A DNA stretch of 64,000 nt from Branchiostoma floridae (taxonomy: Eukaryota > Chordata > Leptocardii > Amphioxiformes > Branchiostomatidae). A program made the position numbers and the translations under genes. Under the pieces are notes generated by a model, which was given only the letters and a program-made list of their open reading frames with translations, had not been told where the DNA came from and made no database searches. Numbering within the stretch: the first letter of the stretch is position 1; every line of letters starts with the position of its first letter. This document shows positions 1-10,540 of the stretch, one piece after another. The DNA lies in assembly GCF_000003815.2 (NCBI RefSeq), contig NC_049985.1, positions 11,971,472 through 12,035,471 of the forward strand. The letters run 5' to 3'.

Positions 1-786
1 TTATTGTGTCATCCTGCACTGCTGGGCTGTTTTCAAATTGGGATTCCTCAAGATCGCCATGCATGGACTTAATACCGTCCCTACGGAGAGACTTCTTGAG
101 CTTTGTCGCATCTTCATCATTTCCTCCTTCACTTAGAGTTCTTGGGAAGGTTTTTTGCTGGCGAGGGAGGTTACGCGGTTTTGGCGTCGGCTTCGGTCTG
201 TTGGGTTGAAGCAATTTACCATCATTCTGAACCGGCTTTGGTGGAAGGTTTCTCGGTTTTGGAGTAGGCTTAGGTTTGGATGGCAGCTGCCCATCTTGTG
301 GTGCATTTGGGGGAGAGGCTTGCGGAGGGAAAACTGGTGGGGAAACAACCTTTTTCTCTTCTTCGGGCGTTGGAGAGGGTGATGGTGACTTATCATTCGA
401 AGCTTTCCTCATCTTAGGTGGAAGTTTCGGCGGCACAAGCTGATCCACAGCGCTATCCACGCTGCTTGTGCTTCCCGACAACAAACCTAGGGGGCTCGCC
501 TCTATCGGGGAGGCGGCAGGCATCTTGACGTGACCTTCGCAGGAGATCGGCAAGTGTTTAAGGATTCGGCGGCAGTGACCCGGTCGGTTGATCCCAATCT
601 GATGGAGGGTGTCGTCGTTGAGGTTGCAGCAGTCGCTGAGCTGCGTGTAGCCCTGGTTGGTGAAGAGTTGGACGTACACCTCGAGCTGGATGGCCTGCAG
701 CCACTCCTGCACACTGGTCACCTCCACCTCCATGTTGGGGTCCATCTCAGCTCAACCCCGGGGGGACGCCATCAGTAGTGAAACAC
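1..786 (-). CDS. ARAP-like protein, first coding exon (SAM domain + proline-rich linker), partial
   Basis: An uninterrupted frame runs from ATG at 745 to the left edge, giving the first 248 residues of a protein that continues outside the window. Residues about 10-68 form a SAM domain: EWLQAIQLEVY near the start, QIGI in the middle and PGHCRRILKHL at the end. This matches the N-terminal SAM of ARAP proteins (ArfGAP/RhoGAP/PH/ankyrin adaptors acting on Arf and Rho GTPases at membranes). Residues about 105-195 are proline-rich, with PTPKPR at 161-166 and again at 187-192, fitting the PxPxxR/PxPxPR class bound by CIN85/CD2AP SH3 domains. Start choice: in-frame TGA nine bases upstream, G at -3 and +4. 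A pyrimidine-rich acceptor ends at 787, so 786-746 is 5' UTR spliced to an upstream exon. The ArfGAP, PH and RhoGAP domains are not visible, so another SAM adaptor remains possible. Confidence 0.75.
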
Positions 787-987
787 CTGCAGGTCAAAGG
801 AGGAGGAGTTGTCAGCATTGGTCCAGGAATAATTACTCATATTGATGTAACTACTAGTGCGACTGTTACACAAGGCAATCATGATCAAAGATGGTAGACT
901 CCATCTGCACCCCACTGCTTTGCATCACAGAGAACAATAATACAGGACTGAGGATGCACATGAATGGCAATCCTGCACTGCGTGTGT

Positions 988-990
<3 letters not shown>

Positions 991-1045
<55 letters not shown>

Positions 1046-1046
1046 A
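991..1046. repeat. Compound (CT)n-(CA)n microsatellite
   Basis: About 15 CT units run directly into about 13 CA units. Open frames of Ser-Leu and Thr-His repeats over it are artefacts of the repeat. Confidence 0.95.
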
Positions 1047-1928
1047 AACACTGTAACTGCTTTTATCATAAATAACAGCTTAATTTAAGATCAAAAGCCT
1101 AGCATTATGATGGCAGAATTTTTCAATATGAATGATGCATATCATGCTGCAGAGTTAACGTTACGCTCACTTTACGTAAAACCATTGAAAGATAAAGGAA
1201 GTGGTAGATTTACACATGTACCCAGGACTTAATGCTGTTTATATATTACTGGGCGATATAATTGCAAGCAATTTCATGTAATTACGCTCACAACAGGTAA
1301 GAAGTATGATATCATCTATCTTATTACTTTCAAACACCATTTGTATATACAACAGCTACAAAATGTACCTTTCCTTAAGCTTGGTCTGCGCCGTTTCGTA
1401 CTCAACACAAGAAATGCACAATTAATGCAATATTCATTTTTGATACTAGATACCTGCAGCTAACACTTCTTCCAAAACCAGAGCCCCAAAAAATTGTTTA
1501 AAATTTATGCATTTCAGGTTTTAAGATAAAATTCAGCTAAAATATATATCAACTACATGTACATGTAGCATTCCAAACATGCATAAAAAGTGACAAAACT
1601 CTTTTGATAGGATCTTTCTATATTTTAGGTACAATAATCAGTGATATCCTTCAGTGGTCGCAGGCAATCAAATCCTGCCACAGGCTATAGCTATGACGCA
1701 TGTTGTAACGTCACATTCTAAAGAGGAAGCTGTTCAAATTTGAGTAGTCTGGAAATTACTTTTGAGATGGAAAACAGGACTGCATCATTGAACTATAGAA
1801 ATGTATATACATGTACCAGGTACCAGGTACTGTGCCTTGCATTTACAACATGAATGGTTCACATAAACTATTGAATAGACCACAAATGTAGAGGAAGTTA
1901 TGGGAAGCAAATATGATATGGAAGATGT

Positions 1929-2002
1929 AAAATATATCCAATAATTGGCATAAAATATATCCAAATGAATAATTGGCATAAAATATATCCAATAATTGGC
2001 AT
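1929..2002. repeat. Three-copy AT-rich tandem repeat (23/28/23 bp)
   Basis: Copies at 1929-1951, 1952-1979 and 1980-2002 share AAAATATATCC at the start and AATTGGCAT at the end. The outer copies are identical; the middle one carries a 5-bp insertion. Confidence 0.9.
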
Positions 2003-2678
2003 AAAACACTGAGCTGTAGTTTGGTGAAATAAAATGTTATCAAATTGTAAGGTTACATTTTCAAACCATATTTGGAAGTCCATTGCTGTTTGAAAGCTTA
2101 CCCTCATCAAGTAATGAGAATTACAAATATACATAATTAAAGTGTACTACTGTATGATAGGGAATGGGTCATTAAGTGTCTGTATTTATAAGGGTGATTT
2201 TACGGTAGCTCACACTTTTATTGGAGCCATTAAATCAGCCGTACATGTCTGCCACAAAGAGAAAGGTCAGAACAGTTTAACTTTAACCCTCTCACATCTG
2301 AGCCAGACTTAGGCACCAGATTTGCATTGATTATAGGGTTATGTTGCAGTGTGAAGGTTAATTTTGCATTGATTCTGAACTTAAGTTCAACTGCTCTTAA
2401 CAGGAAAAACTATTTCTCCCTTTACATGAAAGAATTTGAATTCCTGCATGCGTCCGGTATGTGCAACTCCAGAGCAAATTTTGAGGAGTCTAACAATATC
2501 TCTCTCTTGATTAAAAACGTCACATTCTAAGCACGTTTAAGAGCTCCAAATCAATTATTCTTTTACGGTTTCTCACTGAAGTGGTACCGCTAGACTTCAA
2601 AGACATTGTTACTGACTCCCGGCCCCTAGTGGTTAATTTGTTTGGACAGATTCCCACTGAGAGTTGTGTGATGGTGTT

Positions 2679-2824
2679 CAGCACCAAGGACAGAGCTAAC
2701 CCTCCAGAACGCATAAGTAGGCCGGTGGATGTGCAATCAGCACCAAGGACAGAGCTCCAGAACATATAAGTAGGTCTGTAGATGTGCAATCAGCACCAAG
2801 GACAGGCTAAGAACACACATAAGC
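2679..2824. repeat. Minisatellite, 53-59 bp period, about 2.6 copies
   Basis: CAGCACCAAGGACAG recurs at 2679, 2738 and 2791, each time followed by a related CCAGAACRYATAAGTAGG block. The third copy is partial. Confidence 0.85.
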
Positions 2825-3694
2825 ATAGAAGTACAGAAGTACTGAAATATTTTCATATTGTGTGATGGATACTATACGTTATGATACTCAAATGGCTTGA
2901 TTCAAACTAAGTATGTCTTGTTCTAGTTCATGATGCTCCTAATGATATACTATAACACTACCACAATGTCTGCATATGCTTCAAGCAATGGAAGTAAATA
3001 CAACGACATTACATTACAACTAAAAATCTTCCAGGTTCTAGCAACTCCTTTAGTTTTGTCTAACTCATATGTTAAGAAAATATAACATTGTATGTTAGAT
3101 TCACTGCATTCTAACTATTTTAGTATTTATAGTATTCCTTTATAACCCTGTCCTTTCAATATGAAAGCTGCTGCAATATATTTCTATCAAGGGAAAGGGA
3201 AGTAAATTTGGACACTGCAACATTGATATGGTGCTAACATGACGTACATCGGGATGTACATTGTAGAAGGTGGATCCTGGACCTATCACACCAACATGAC
3301 CTTATAAGGCATTGGCCTGCTTTTACGATGTGTACCATCAATCAAGTATTCACTACTTTACACATGTACTTTGTAGGTGGTCGTGGTGCACCAGTTATAG
3401 GAAATTGAAGGGCCTGTTCTCAAGCGTTGTTTTATATCCACCTCAAAATTCAGTTCTGTGAGTTCTTTTTATCTTTAACTTATTATAAGTATTGGGTATT
3501 TTTGGAATGTTGTTAATTTGAAGATGAAAAACACAGTAAACACATTTGACAAAATCTGTTTTGCTACAGTCTGTAGATAAAACAAACACATCAAATATAA
3601 TCAAAATTGTTCCTTATTTTCTAATTATTACTTGCTATATTTTTAAGAAATATAACATTATGACATTATACTATTTATAGATCAAACTCCAGTG

Positions 3695-3914
3695 ACGCTA
3701 GTTCACCTCTATCCATTGGGTAACCTATATCTGTTGTTTTTCAAAACAGAGTATTAGGCACATCAAGCCGGCGGAGGGTAGTTTTAAACTGCAATATACT
3801 GAAAATATTGCAACTTGAAACCAACGTCCATCGACGTAATATCCCCCAATACCCTGTTTTTAAAACCAAAGCAATGGATATAGGTTACCCAAAGATAAAG
3901 GTAAAATAGCGTTA
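3695..3914. mobile_element. Fold-back MITE family A, copy 1
   Basis: Terminal GACGCTAGTTCACC is matched by a degenerate inverted copy ending GCGTTA. The whole ~220 bp is an imperfect palindrome: GGTAACCTATATC on the left mirrors GATATAGGTTACC on the right, and the arms meet near 3798. It carries no coding capacity. Six related copies occur in this window. Confidence 0.85.
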
Positions 3915-3939
3915 CATGTACCGAAGTGACTTCAATACA

Positions 3940-4013
3940 CACAGGTGGCTCTGGTATGCAAATGAGATAGAAAGCTAGGCACAGGTGGCTTTCATATGCA
4001 AATGAGATAGCAA
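3940..4013. repeat. 40-bp tandem duplication carrying two POU octamers
   Basis: The 40-bp unit at 3940-3979 is repeated at 3980-4013 (truncated). Each copy has the sequence TATGCAAATGAGATAG, so ATGCAAAT octamers lie at 3956-3963 and 3996-4003. It starts 26 bp beyond MITE A copy 1. Confidence 0.85.
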
Positions 4014-6926
4014 CCCATCTATCTGTGACCGATCTGGAGGACTAACTTCCACTTTCGTCTACAAATCACCCATAATCCTTTACCCATGGGTAGCGTTTAC
4101 CTAAAAATCACGCCCGGATTTCTGCACTGGGGAACACTAAAACATCACAGGGCAAAATTTTATGTTTGTGTATAGGTCAAAAAATGTATCAACCTGTAAG
4201 TCGCTTTCCCTGGTGTGAAATTTCCAGAGGTAACGTGAGAAATCACAATGTCTCAGCAGAATAGTCTACACTCTCTCAGCAATGTTGAATCGATTGTACT
4301 TGATCACCTATAGATCAAAATTTTGGTTACGTTTTAGACATCTCTAATGATGTTATTTTAGTACTATGATGATAAGCTTGTTTAAGCATGATATCAAAGG
4401 TTCCATACAACACTAGCTTAAAAAGTAACACTTGAACCTTGAAATAATGCTAGAAGCAATATTGGTTAACAATAAAGAAATAACTTCCAATTCTACTTAC
4501 AGTTTCAAATACAGAACATAAGCTTGGCATAAGTGTAGATGGTCTATGTGCTCAAATTGCTTGACTGTTCCCTCTTTTTCTCAAGGATTGTACATCACAT
4601 GTACTGTTAGCACGACCTGGCTAAAAATTTAACAGTCACTGTGGTAAATACATCACAACTATTTCTATACAAATATAGTGTGCACCCATAACTATTTGTA
4701 TAGAATACCTTACCTTGCACCAAAACGGCACAGTCTGAAATGACATTTCCTCCAGTGTTACCTGTTGTGCCGGGAGACATGCAACTTATGAATATGACAA
4801 TTTAATCTACTTTTGCATACCTCGTCCTTTGTTAAAGGAAAAGGGGGGGATTCCGGGGCCAACGCCCTCCTCGGAATGAGAATAGTCATGAAGTGCATGA
4901 TGCCATCTATGTGCAGAAGTGCCCCAGAGGCATGGAAAGGTGCAATTAGATTAAATGGCACAGGGCAATAAAGACGGATAGGCAATATGCCGAAACAGCT
5001 TCCTATCGATACACCAAATGGATGGTTGCGAGTGATGCCGATACAGCAGAATAATTGCGCTGCCGTCTGGGCTTTATGGTAAGGTCATCCACGGTAACAG
5101 GCAGGATCCATGTGACCATACGTGGCTTTGGGCCTTATGATGACAACATAGTACAGTCGGTCCAATATCAATACAGAAGGATATTCTGCACTAGATATAA
5201 TCAGAGATTTTTCTAAGAGCATCCTGAGGGAGTGAAGCTACAGAGTGAGGGGATGTTATTTTTTCCCCTTTTCATGTGGAGTTTTATAATTTTATTTTTA
5301 GTTAAAATGGGGTTAAGATGGGGAATTCTATCTCTTAGAAAGGCTTCTGAATGTAAGGGGGGAATTACTATCAGACAGGTCACAGTTAAAGACCTTTAGG
5401 CTAGTTTTATTCCCTGGACAATCAGAATTTTATGCTTGTTGGAGAATCTACTCAGCTCAGTAATTATGGGGCATAGGGTTAGAATCTGAGGGCACATATA
5501 GCACCCCTCTTCCCCTATTGGCCTCTTCAGAAAAAAAACCCCTGATACTCAGGGCTATCAAGGCTGTCACACATTTTGTAATCGAATGACTATACATTAC
5601 TGATGTCTACAGGGTATGTTCATATAAAATGTAATCCACTTCTTTTAACATGTACTTTGTAAGCCGGACCTGATCATGCTCTCAACAGAGGATGACGGCC
5701 AAACTGACCCTTGGAAGGTGAACTACTGTACTTCCATTACTCCTATCACTATAACCTTTGGTTTCAAGGTTTCTAAACACAAAGAATCTGCAGCACTGTA
5801 CATGTACCCCTATGCTTTTGACCTGGATCATGCTATTGGGGCAAATTCAGCCAGATCTGGAAAATTCAGTTTGACCAAGCACCAGGCCTAGGCCTAGGCC
5901 TGTAGAGACAAACTAGTACCATTTCCAACTTTGGCAACTATTTTCCATTGCCTTTAGTCATGTTCAGCGTATTTCTGCTCTGAAAGGTGGTTAAACTTTA
6001 AAGCTCGCCTACCAATCCAACGTGATGAAATATCCGATTCTCAGAGTAACACAATATCACGGCCATGTATGTTGGCAGCTTGGGTGAAACAGCTGTAAAT
6101 GTTACTTTCCATGAAACTGTTCTGCTGCACGTCAATAAATCACGCTTATCAAGATGAGACGGTTCACCTTCAGGGTGACCATGGGGGAGGGAATACAAAT
6201 GAGTTTGGCTGACATTTCACTGAAAGGTTCTAACACTGTAAGGACAAAGAAGAATCTCACAGATAGAAGAGGTAGACTAAGTGATAAAGAATGGGTTGAC
6301 AGGGGGTGCAACTTTTCCAGTGCAATATTTCACATTTTGCACATTTATGTGCAAGCACGTCTAAGCCTAAGCATGATGGGGAACGATATATGACAAAGCG
6401 GATAGTGAGTGTGTGAGTCCACAGTTAAACTGAACTTATCAGTGCTTCTAGTATGGGTAAGAAAAACATTCTAGACAAAAATACGCACACTCCCTCAGTG
6501 TCAACAGATCAGACTTTGGTTCAAAACTACATGTCTGTAAATATTGTTATTCCATTGATATATATACAAAATGTATAGCCTAGCAAAATGTTTCTTGGAT
6601 ATCATTTCTGTTCAAATCAAAGTACATTGTAATCGAAATTACTTTCATTCAAACAGAAAAGAAACTGCATATTACAATGCATAATTTCTATCAGGCATTG
6701 AATGGAAAATTACGTTTACTGAATTGTTTACTGAAATCAATGTGATTTTTCTAGAAGGCAATATTGATCTATGAACATAGATATATGTTATTATCATATT
6801 GATCTAAAATAATCATCAATATGTCTTGTTAACTGAATTTGCTGAAAAGTACAATCAATAACTAAATTATATCCCCAGACAATTCAACTTTCAAGCTACA
6901 ATAAACTGAATTACTGGATATACATG

Positions 6927-7147
6927 TAACGCTAGTTCACCTTTATTCGCAGGGTAACCTTTATCCGTCCTACCTAAAAACAGGATATTTAGAAATATCA
7001 CATAGATGGACGATCGTTTCAAATTGCTTGTTTTTTTCAATGTAATGCAGTTTGAGACCACCATCAGTCGACTGGCTATCCCGAAATACACTGGTGTTAG
7101 ATACAACGGATAAAGGTTAACTCACGAATAAAGGTGAACTAGCGTTA
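6927..7147. mobile_element. Fold-back MITE family A, copy 2
   Basis: Near-perfect termini: TAACGCTAGTTCACCTTTAT at 6927 and its inverted match ending at 7147. Both ends are flanked by TACATG/CATGTA, so the inverted repeat may extend further outward. Internal arms are palindromic as in copy 1. Confidence 0.9.
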
Positions 7148-7599
7148 CATGTATAACTTTAAGGTACAGAGATTGCTTTGGAACATTTTAGTGACATCCA
7201 TGGTTTACATGTACTTCAGCATCACTATAATCAAACAATAGACATTCTACACAGCAGTGATGTTAAGAAGAGTGATGGCTGTCACTCAAATGTCTAGATT
7301 AGCAATCTCCATAATTTTACCTACTTTGTATAAAGAAATCATGGTTGAATTTTGTTATTTCCCAAATGTCTAACCTTCCTGTAGTTCTCCAGTAAAGAGT
7401 TAAGAAATTTTAAGCTATGCTTCATGATATATTATGCATTGATAAGTAGGATTCCAACATCATTGCAGAGCGGCATTATCATGTTTATACATGATCGTAT
7501 GTTACATGTAAGACCTAAATACATTTATGTACATATATCATTCTCCTTTTCCATGCATTGGATATTGGTCTGCTTTGTGCTTGCTATGACCCTTAGCAA

Positions 7600-7640
7600 A
7601 AAAAAATGGAAAAATGCTCCTCCCCCCCCCCCCCAAAAAA
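7600..7640. repeat. Poly-A / poly-C homopolymer tract
   Basis: Runs of A, then C (about 13), then A. Likely length-variable and prone to sequencing error. Confidence 0.9.
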
Positions 7641-7984
7641 ATGCTCAACCAAACAATAATGATCACAGTTATTATGTTTTGCACTAAAAACTCTCCCAAA
7701 ACAATACTGATCAACTGTAAATCATACACCTACGTATACAAGTTATCATTGACAAAACACTTATCACAAAACACTTATCATGCTGGACAGAAGTTACTGA
7801 CAAGATCTGCACTGAAATCTAACAAGAGTTTAGAGTGCCAAAGACTACATGTGTAAGTAGGCTTGATGTCTTAAACATGCATGTACTAGAACCAGTAATA
7901 CTGTTAGTATCCACATGGCATGCCCATTAAAAATGGAAATCCACATTGTCCTGGAATCAGCGCATGGCTACAACAATGGCTAGT

Positions 7985-8206
7985 ATGTAATGCCAATTCA
8001 CCTTTATCCGCGGGGTAACCTATATCCGTTGTCTCTAAACATAAGACATCTAGGGACATCAAGTAAATGGACGGCAATGTCAAATTGCAACATTTTCACA
8101 GTTGTATAGTTTGGAACCGCCGTCCGTCGACATGATGTCCATAAGTACCGTGTTTTTAGAAACAACGGATATAGGTTATCCGCGGATAAAGGTGAACTAA
8201 CGTTAG
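7985..8206. mobile_element. Fold-back MITE family A, copy 3
   Basis: AATTCACCTTTATCCGCGG at the left and the inverted match ending GAACTAACGTTA at the right. The two ~105-bp arms can be aligned as reverse complements along nearly their full length, so single strands would form a long hairpin. Confidence 0.9.
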
Positions 8207-8483
8207 CACAATTTCCATCCAGATCAATGTTTTTATGAGCGACAACCACTACATACCTCATAAACCTGGCATGTTGTACCACATGCGGGTATTCTATCAC
8301 AGTATCGGATTGTTAGCTGCATGGCTGAGGTTTCAGGTATACAATCTTCCATCTATCACTCTTCACTTGATATCAGAGGACATCTCAAGTTCAATAGGAA
8401 CCATCATACATCAGCCCTCCAGGAAAGATTGGAGGAAGGTTGTGCGCGCTAACCTATTGATTCACGAATCTGTCTTTGCATTA

Positions 8484-8580
8484 TAACGCTAGTTCACCTT
8501 TATCTGCGGAGTAACCTATATCCGTTGTTTCTGAAAACGGGTATTTAGGGATATCAAGTCGACAGACGGTGGTTTCTACA
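8484..8580. mobile_element. Fold-back MITE family A, copy 4 (left arm only)
   Basis: Begins TAACGCTAGTTCACC and follows the family to about 8580, where similarity stops before the central dyad. The right arm is absent, so this is a truncated or half-deleted copy, only 278 bp beyond copy 3. Confidence 0.8.
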
Positions 8581-9375
8581 TCACAAAACAATGTCAATAA
8601 TCATGGTAACACCTGCATATTTTAGGGCAAGTTAATTTGCATATCATGATTGGGGTTTAATTTGTCAAAGACTGTAAAACAGCACTGTACTCATCAAATT
8701 CTAGTCACTCGGCATTTTATTAACTTGAGGCTTCTTGCAATTGTATGACCTTGGGGGCAACTTCAAGTTCAAATCTACAAAATGGACAGTCATTACGAAG
8801 ACCTCATCCTCTGGATTGTAAAATATACGAGGGGGATTGGTCACTAACGTGTACAGAAGGGGCCATCTACATGTACATCAGGACATACCAAGTATCAACA
8901 GAAAGGGGCATGGTATGATTATACCTTTAAGTTATCAAGTCCAGCTAATAAATGAAGTAAAAAAATTAAGATAACATTCTGCAATATTCACCAGTTCTAC
9001 ATCCAAGAATATGCATAACATGATACATAATCCAGTCTATACCTTAACGGTACAGTAAGTTAAGTGCATTCAGTTTTGTGATAAAGTAGCTGTCTCCTCA
9101 TTTTGACAGGGCTTGGTTTCAGGAATTTGTCGCTGGTTCTTGCTATCTTGCAAAATATTGAAATTGATGGGAGGGCATAATAGGGGTCATACCATACCCC
9201 AGTGGGTGATATGGCAGTGTCCTAATATTTGTCTGAGGCCTCATAAAGAGTCAGAGATGTATCCAGCATTTATGGACAGTGTACATTTATCATTTCATAC
9301 TATTTTCCTACATTGATTTCAGTTATAAATGGTACCAAATATGAACAGAGGTTTTCTGAAGACTGGTACTGTCCC

Positions 9376-9516
9376 TGTGTTGGGTAGCCTGGGTACCATA
9401 TGATTTCTAATGGGGCTCCTTACACTCACTACCCTTATAAAATACTTATATTTTTTATGGTAGCAAGTGTAAGGAGCCCCAGTAGAAATCGGATGGTAAC
9501 CAGGCTATGTGTTGGT
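9376..9516. mobile_element. MITE family B (TAGCCTGG termini), copy 1, with target duplication
   Basis: The element is 9385-9507, with long inverted arms running from TAGCCTGGGTACCA to TGGTAACCAGGCTA and GGGGCTCCTTACACT mirrored by AGTGTAAGGAGCCCC. Flanks are TGTGTTGGG on the left and TGTGTTGGT on the right: a 9-bp direct repeat with one mismatch, consistent with a target-site duplication. Confidence 0.85.
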
Positions 9517-10344
9517 GGTCTGGACAAGTGATTTGCTTCCTTTCTGGCCTAGAGATTGACATATTGAACAGATGAAGACCACTTCTTGAGTTGCATCCTG
9601 CTTTCTAATGTCTTTCCCAATCCCTTCTTGAGTTCTTCTACTTTCTAAGAAAACTCCCTTTGATGACTCACTGAACATCTGATGCTAGTGTTATTATAAT
9701 GGTGACATTCCAATACAACTGCCTGGCTTCATCCAAAGGTTTTGGATGATTAACCCAGTTCAGCAACTGTGAATTACTATCAGCTTTCATGAACATTTTG
9801 GGGCCTTTTCCTTTGGATACCGAATATGAAAAGAATTCGGAAATCATCAATTAAAAAGGAGCAACTGTCAACCTTTTGATTATTCAGATTCTATATTTTA
9901 CCCTTCATTTACAAATTTATTGAATTGTAGCTTGCAATAATAGGAGCGCATAACTCAATTGTCTGTGTATGACACTACTAGCATGCACAATTGCTTTAAT
10001 GGAATTGAAATGACAATTTGGTCTGACAATTTCTCCTTTTTATAACTATATTATCACATTGTACAATGGAATATAGAAAGTCACTGTCTCCAACCCTTCT
10101 AATGAAATGTTCCTTAACACCCCTCCAATTTTCAAATGGTACAGCCCTTAGAGGAGTATGAAATATGGATGAAAGTATGGCATTGATGAATACAAACTAC
10201 AAGAAACTCCAAAGGATATCATTCATAGTTCAAGACCTACACAGGCAGTATCCATTTCCATTTGTTACAAATATACAATACAATAATGTTTGAAAAAGAA
10301 TATAAGCAAAGACAAGAAAGTTTATATGAATGAATGAATGAATT

Positions 10345-10540
10345 TATGTTAGTTCACCTATATCCGTGGGATAACTTATATTCGTTGTTTTAAAGAATAG
10401 GTATCTAGGGTATATGAACCCGACAGACATGTGGTTTTAAATTGTAACATTGTCAAAATATTACAGTTTGAAACCACCGTCCATCGGCTCGATAACCCTT
10501 TAATACCTTGTTTTTAAAAACAACGAACATATGGCAGTTA
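10345..10540. mobile_element. Fold-back MITE family A, copy 5 (decayed right arm)
   Basis: ATGTTAGTTCACCTATATCCG marks the left end. The central dyad is intact (GTGGTTTTAAA mirrored by TTTGAAACCACC), but the right terminus diverges after the AACAACGAACATA segment. Confidence 0.75.
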
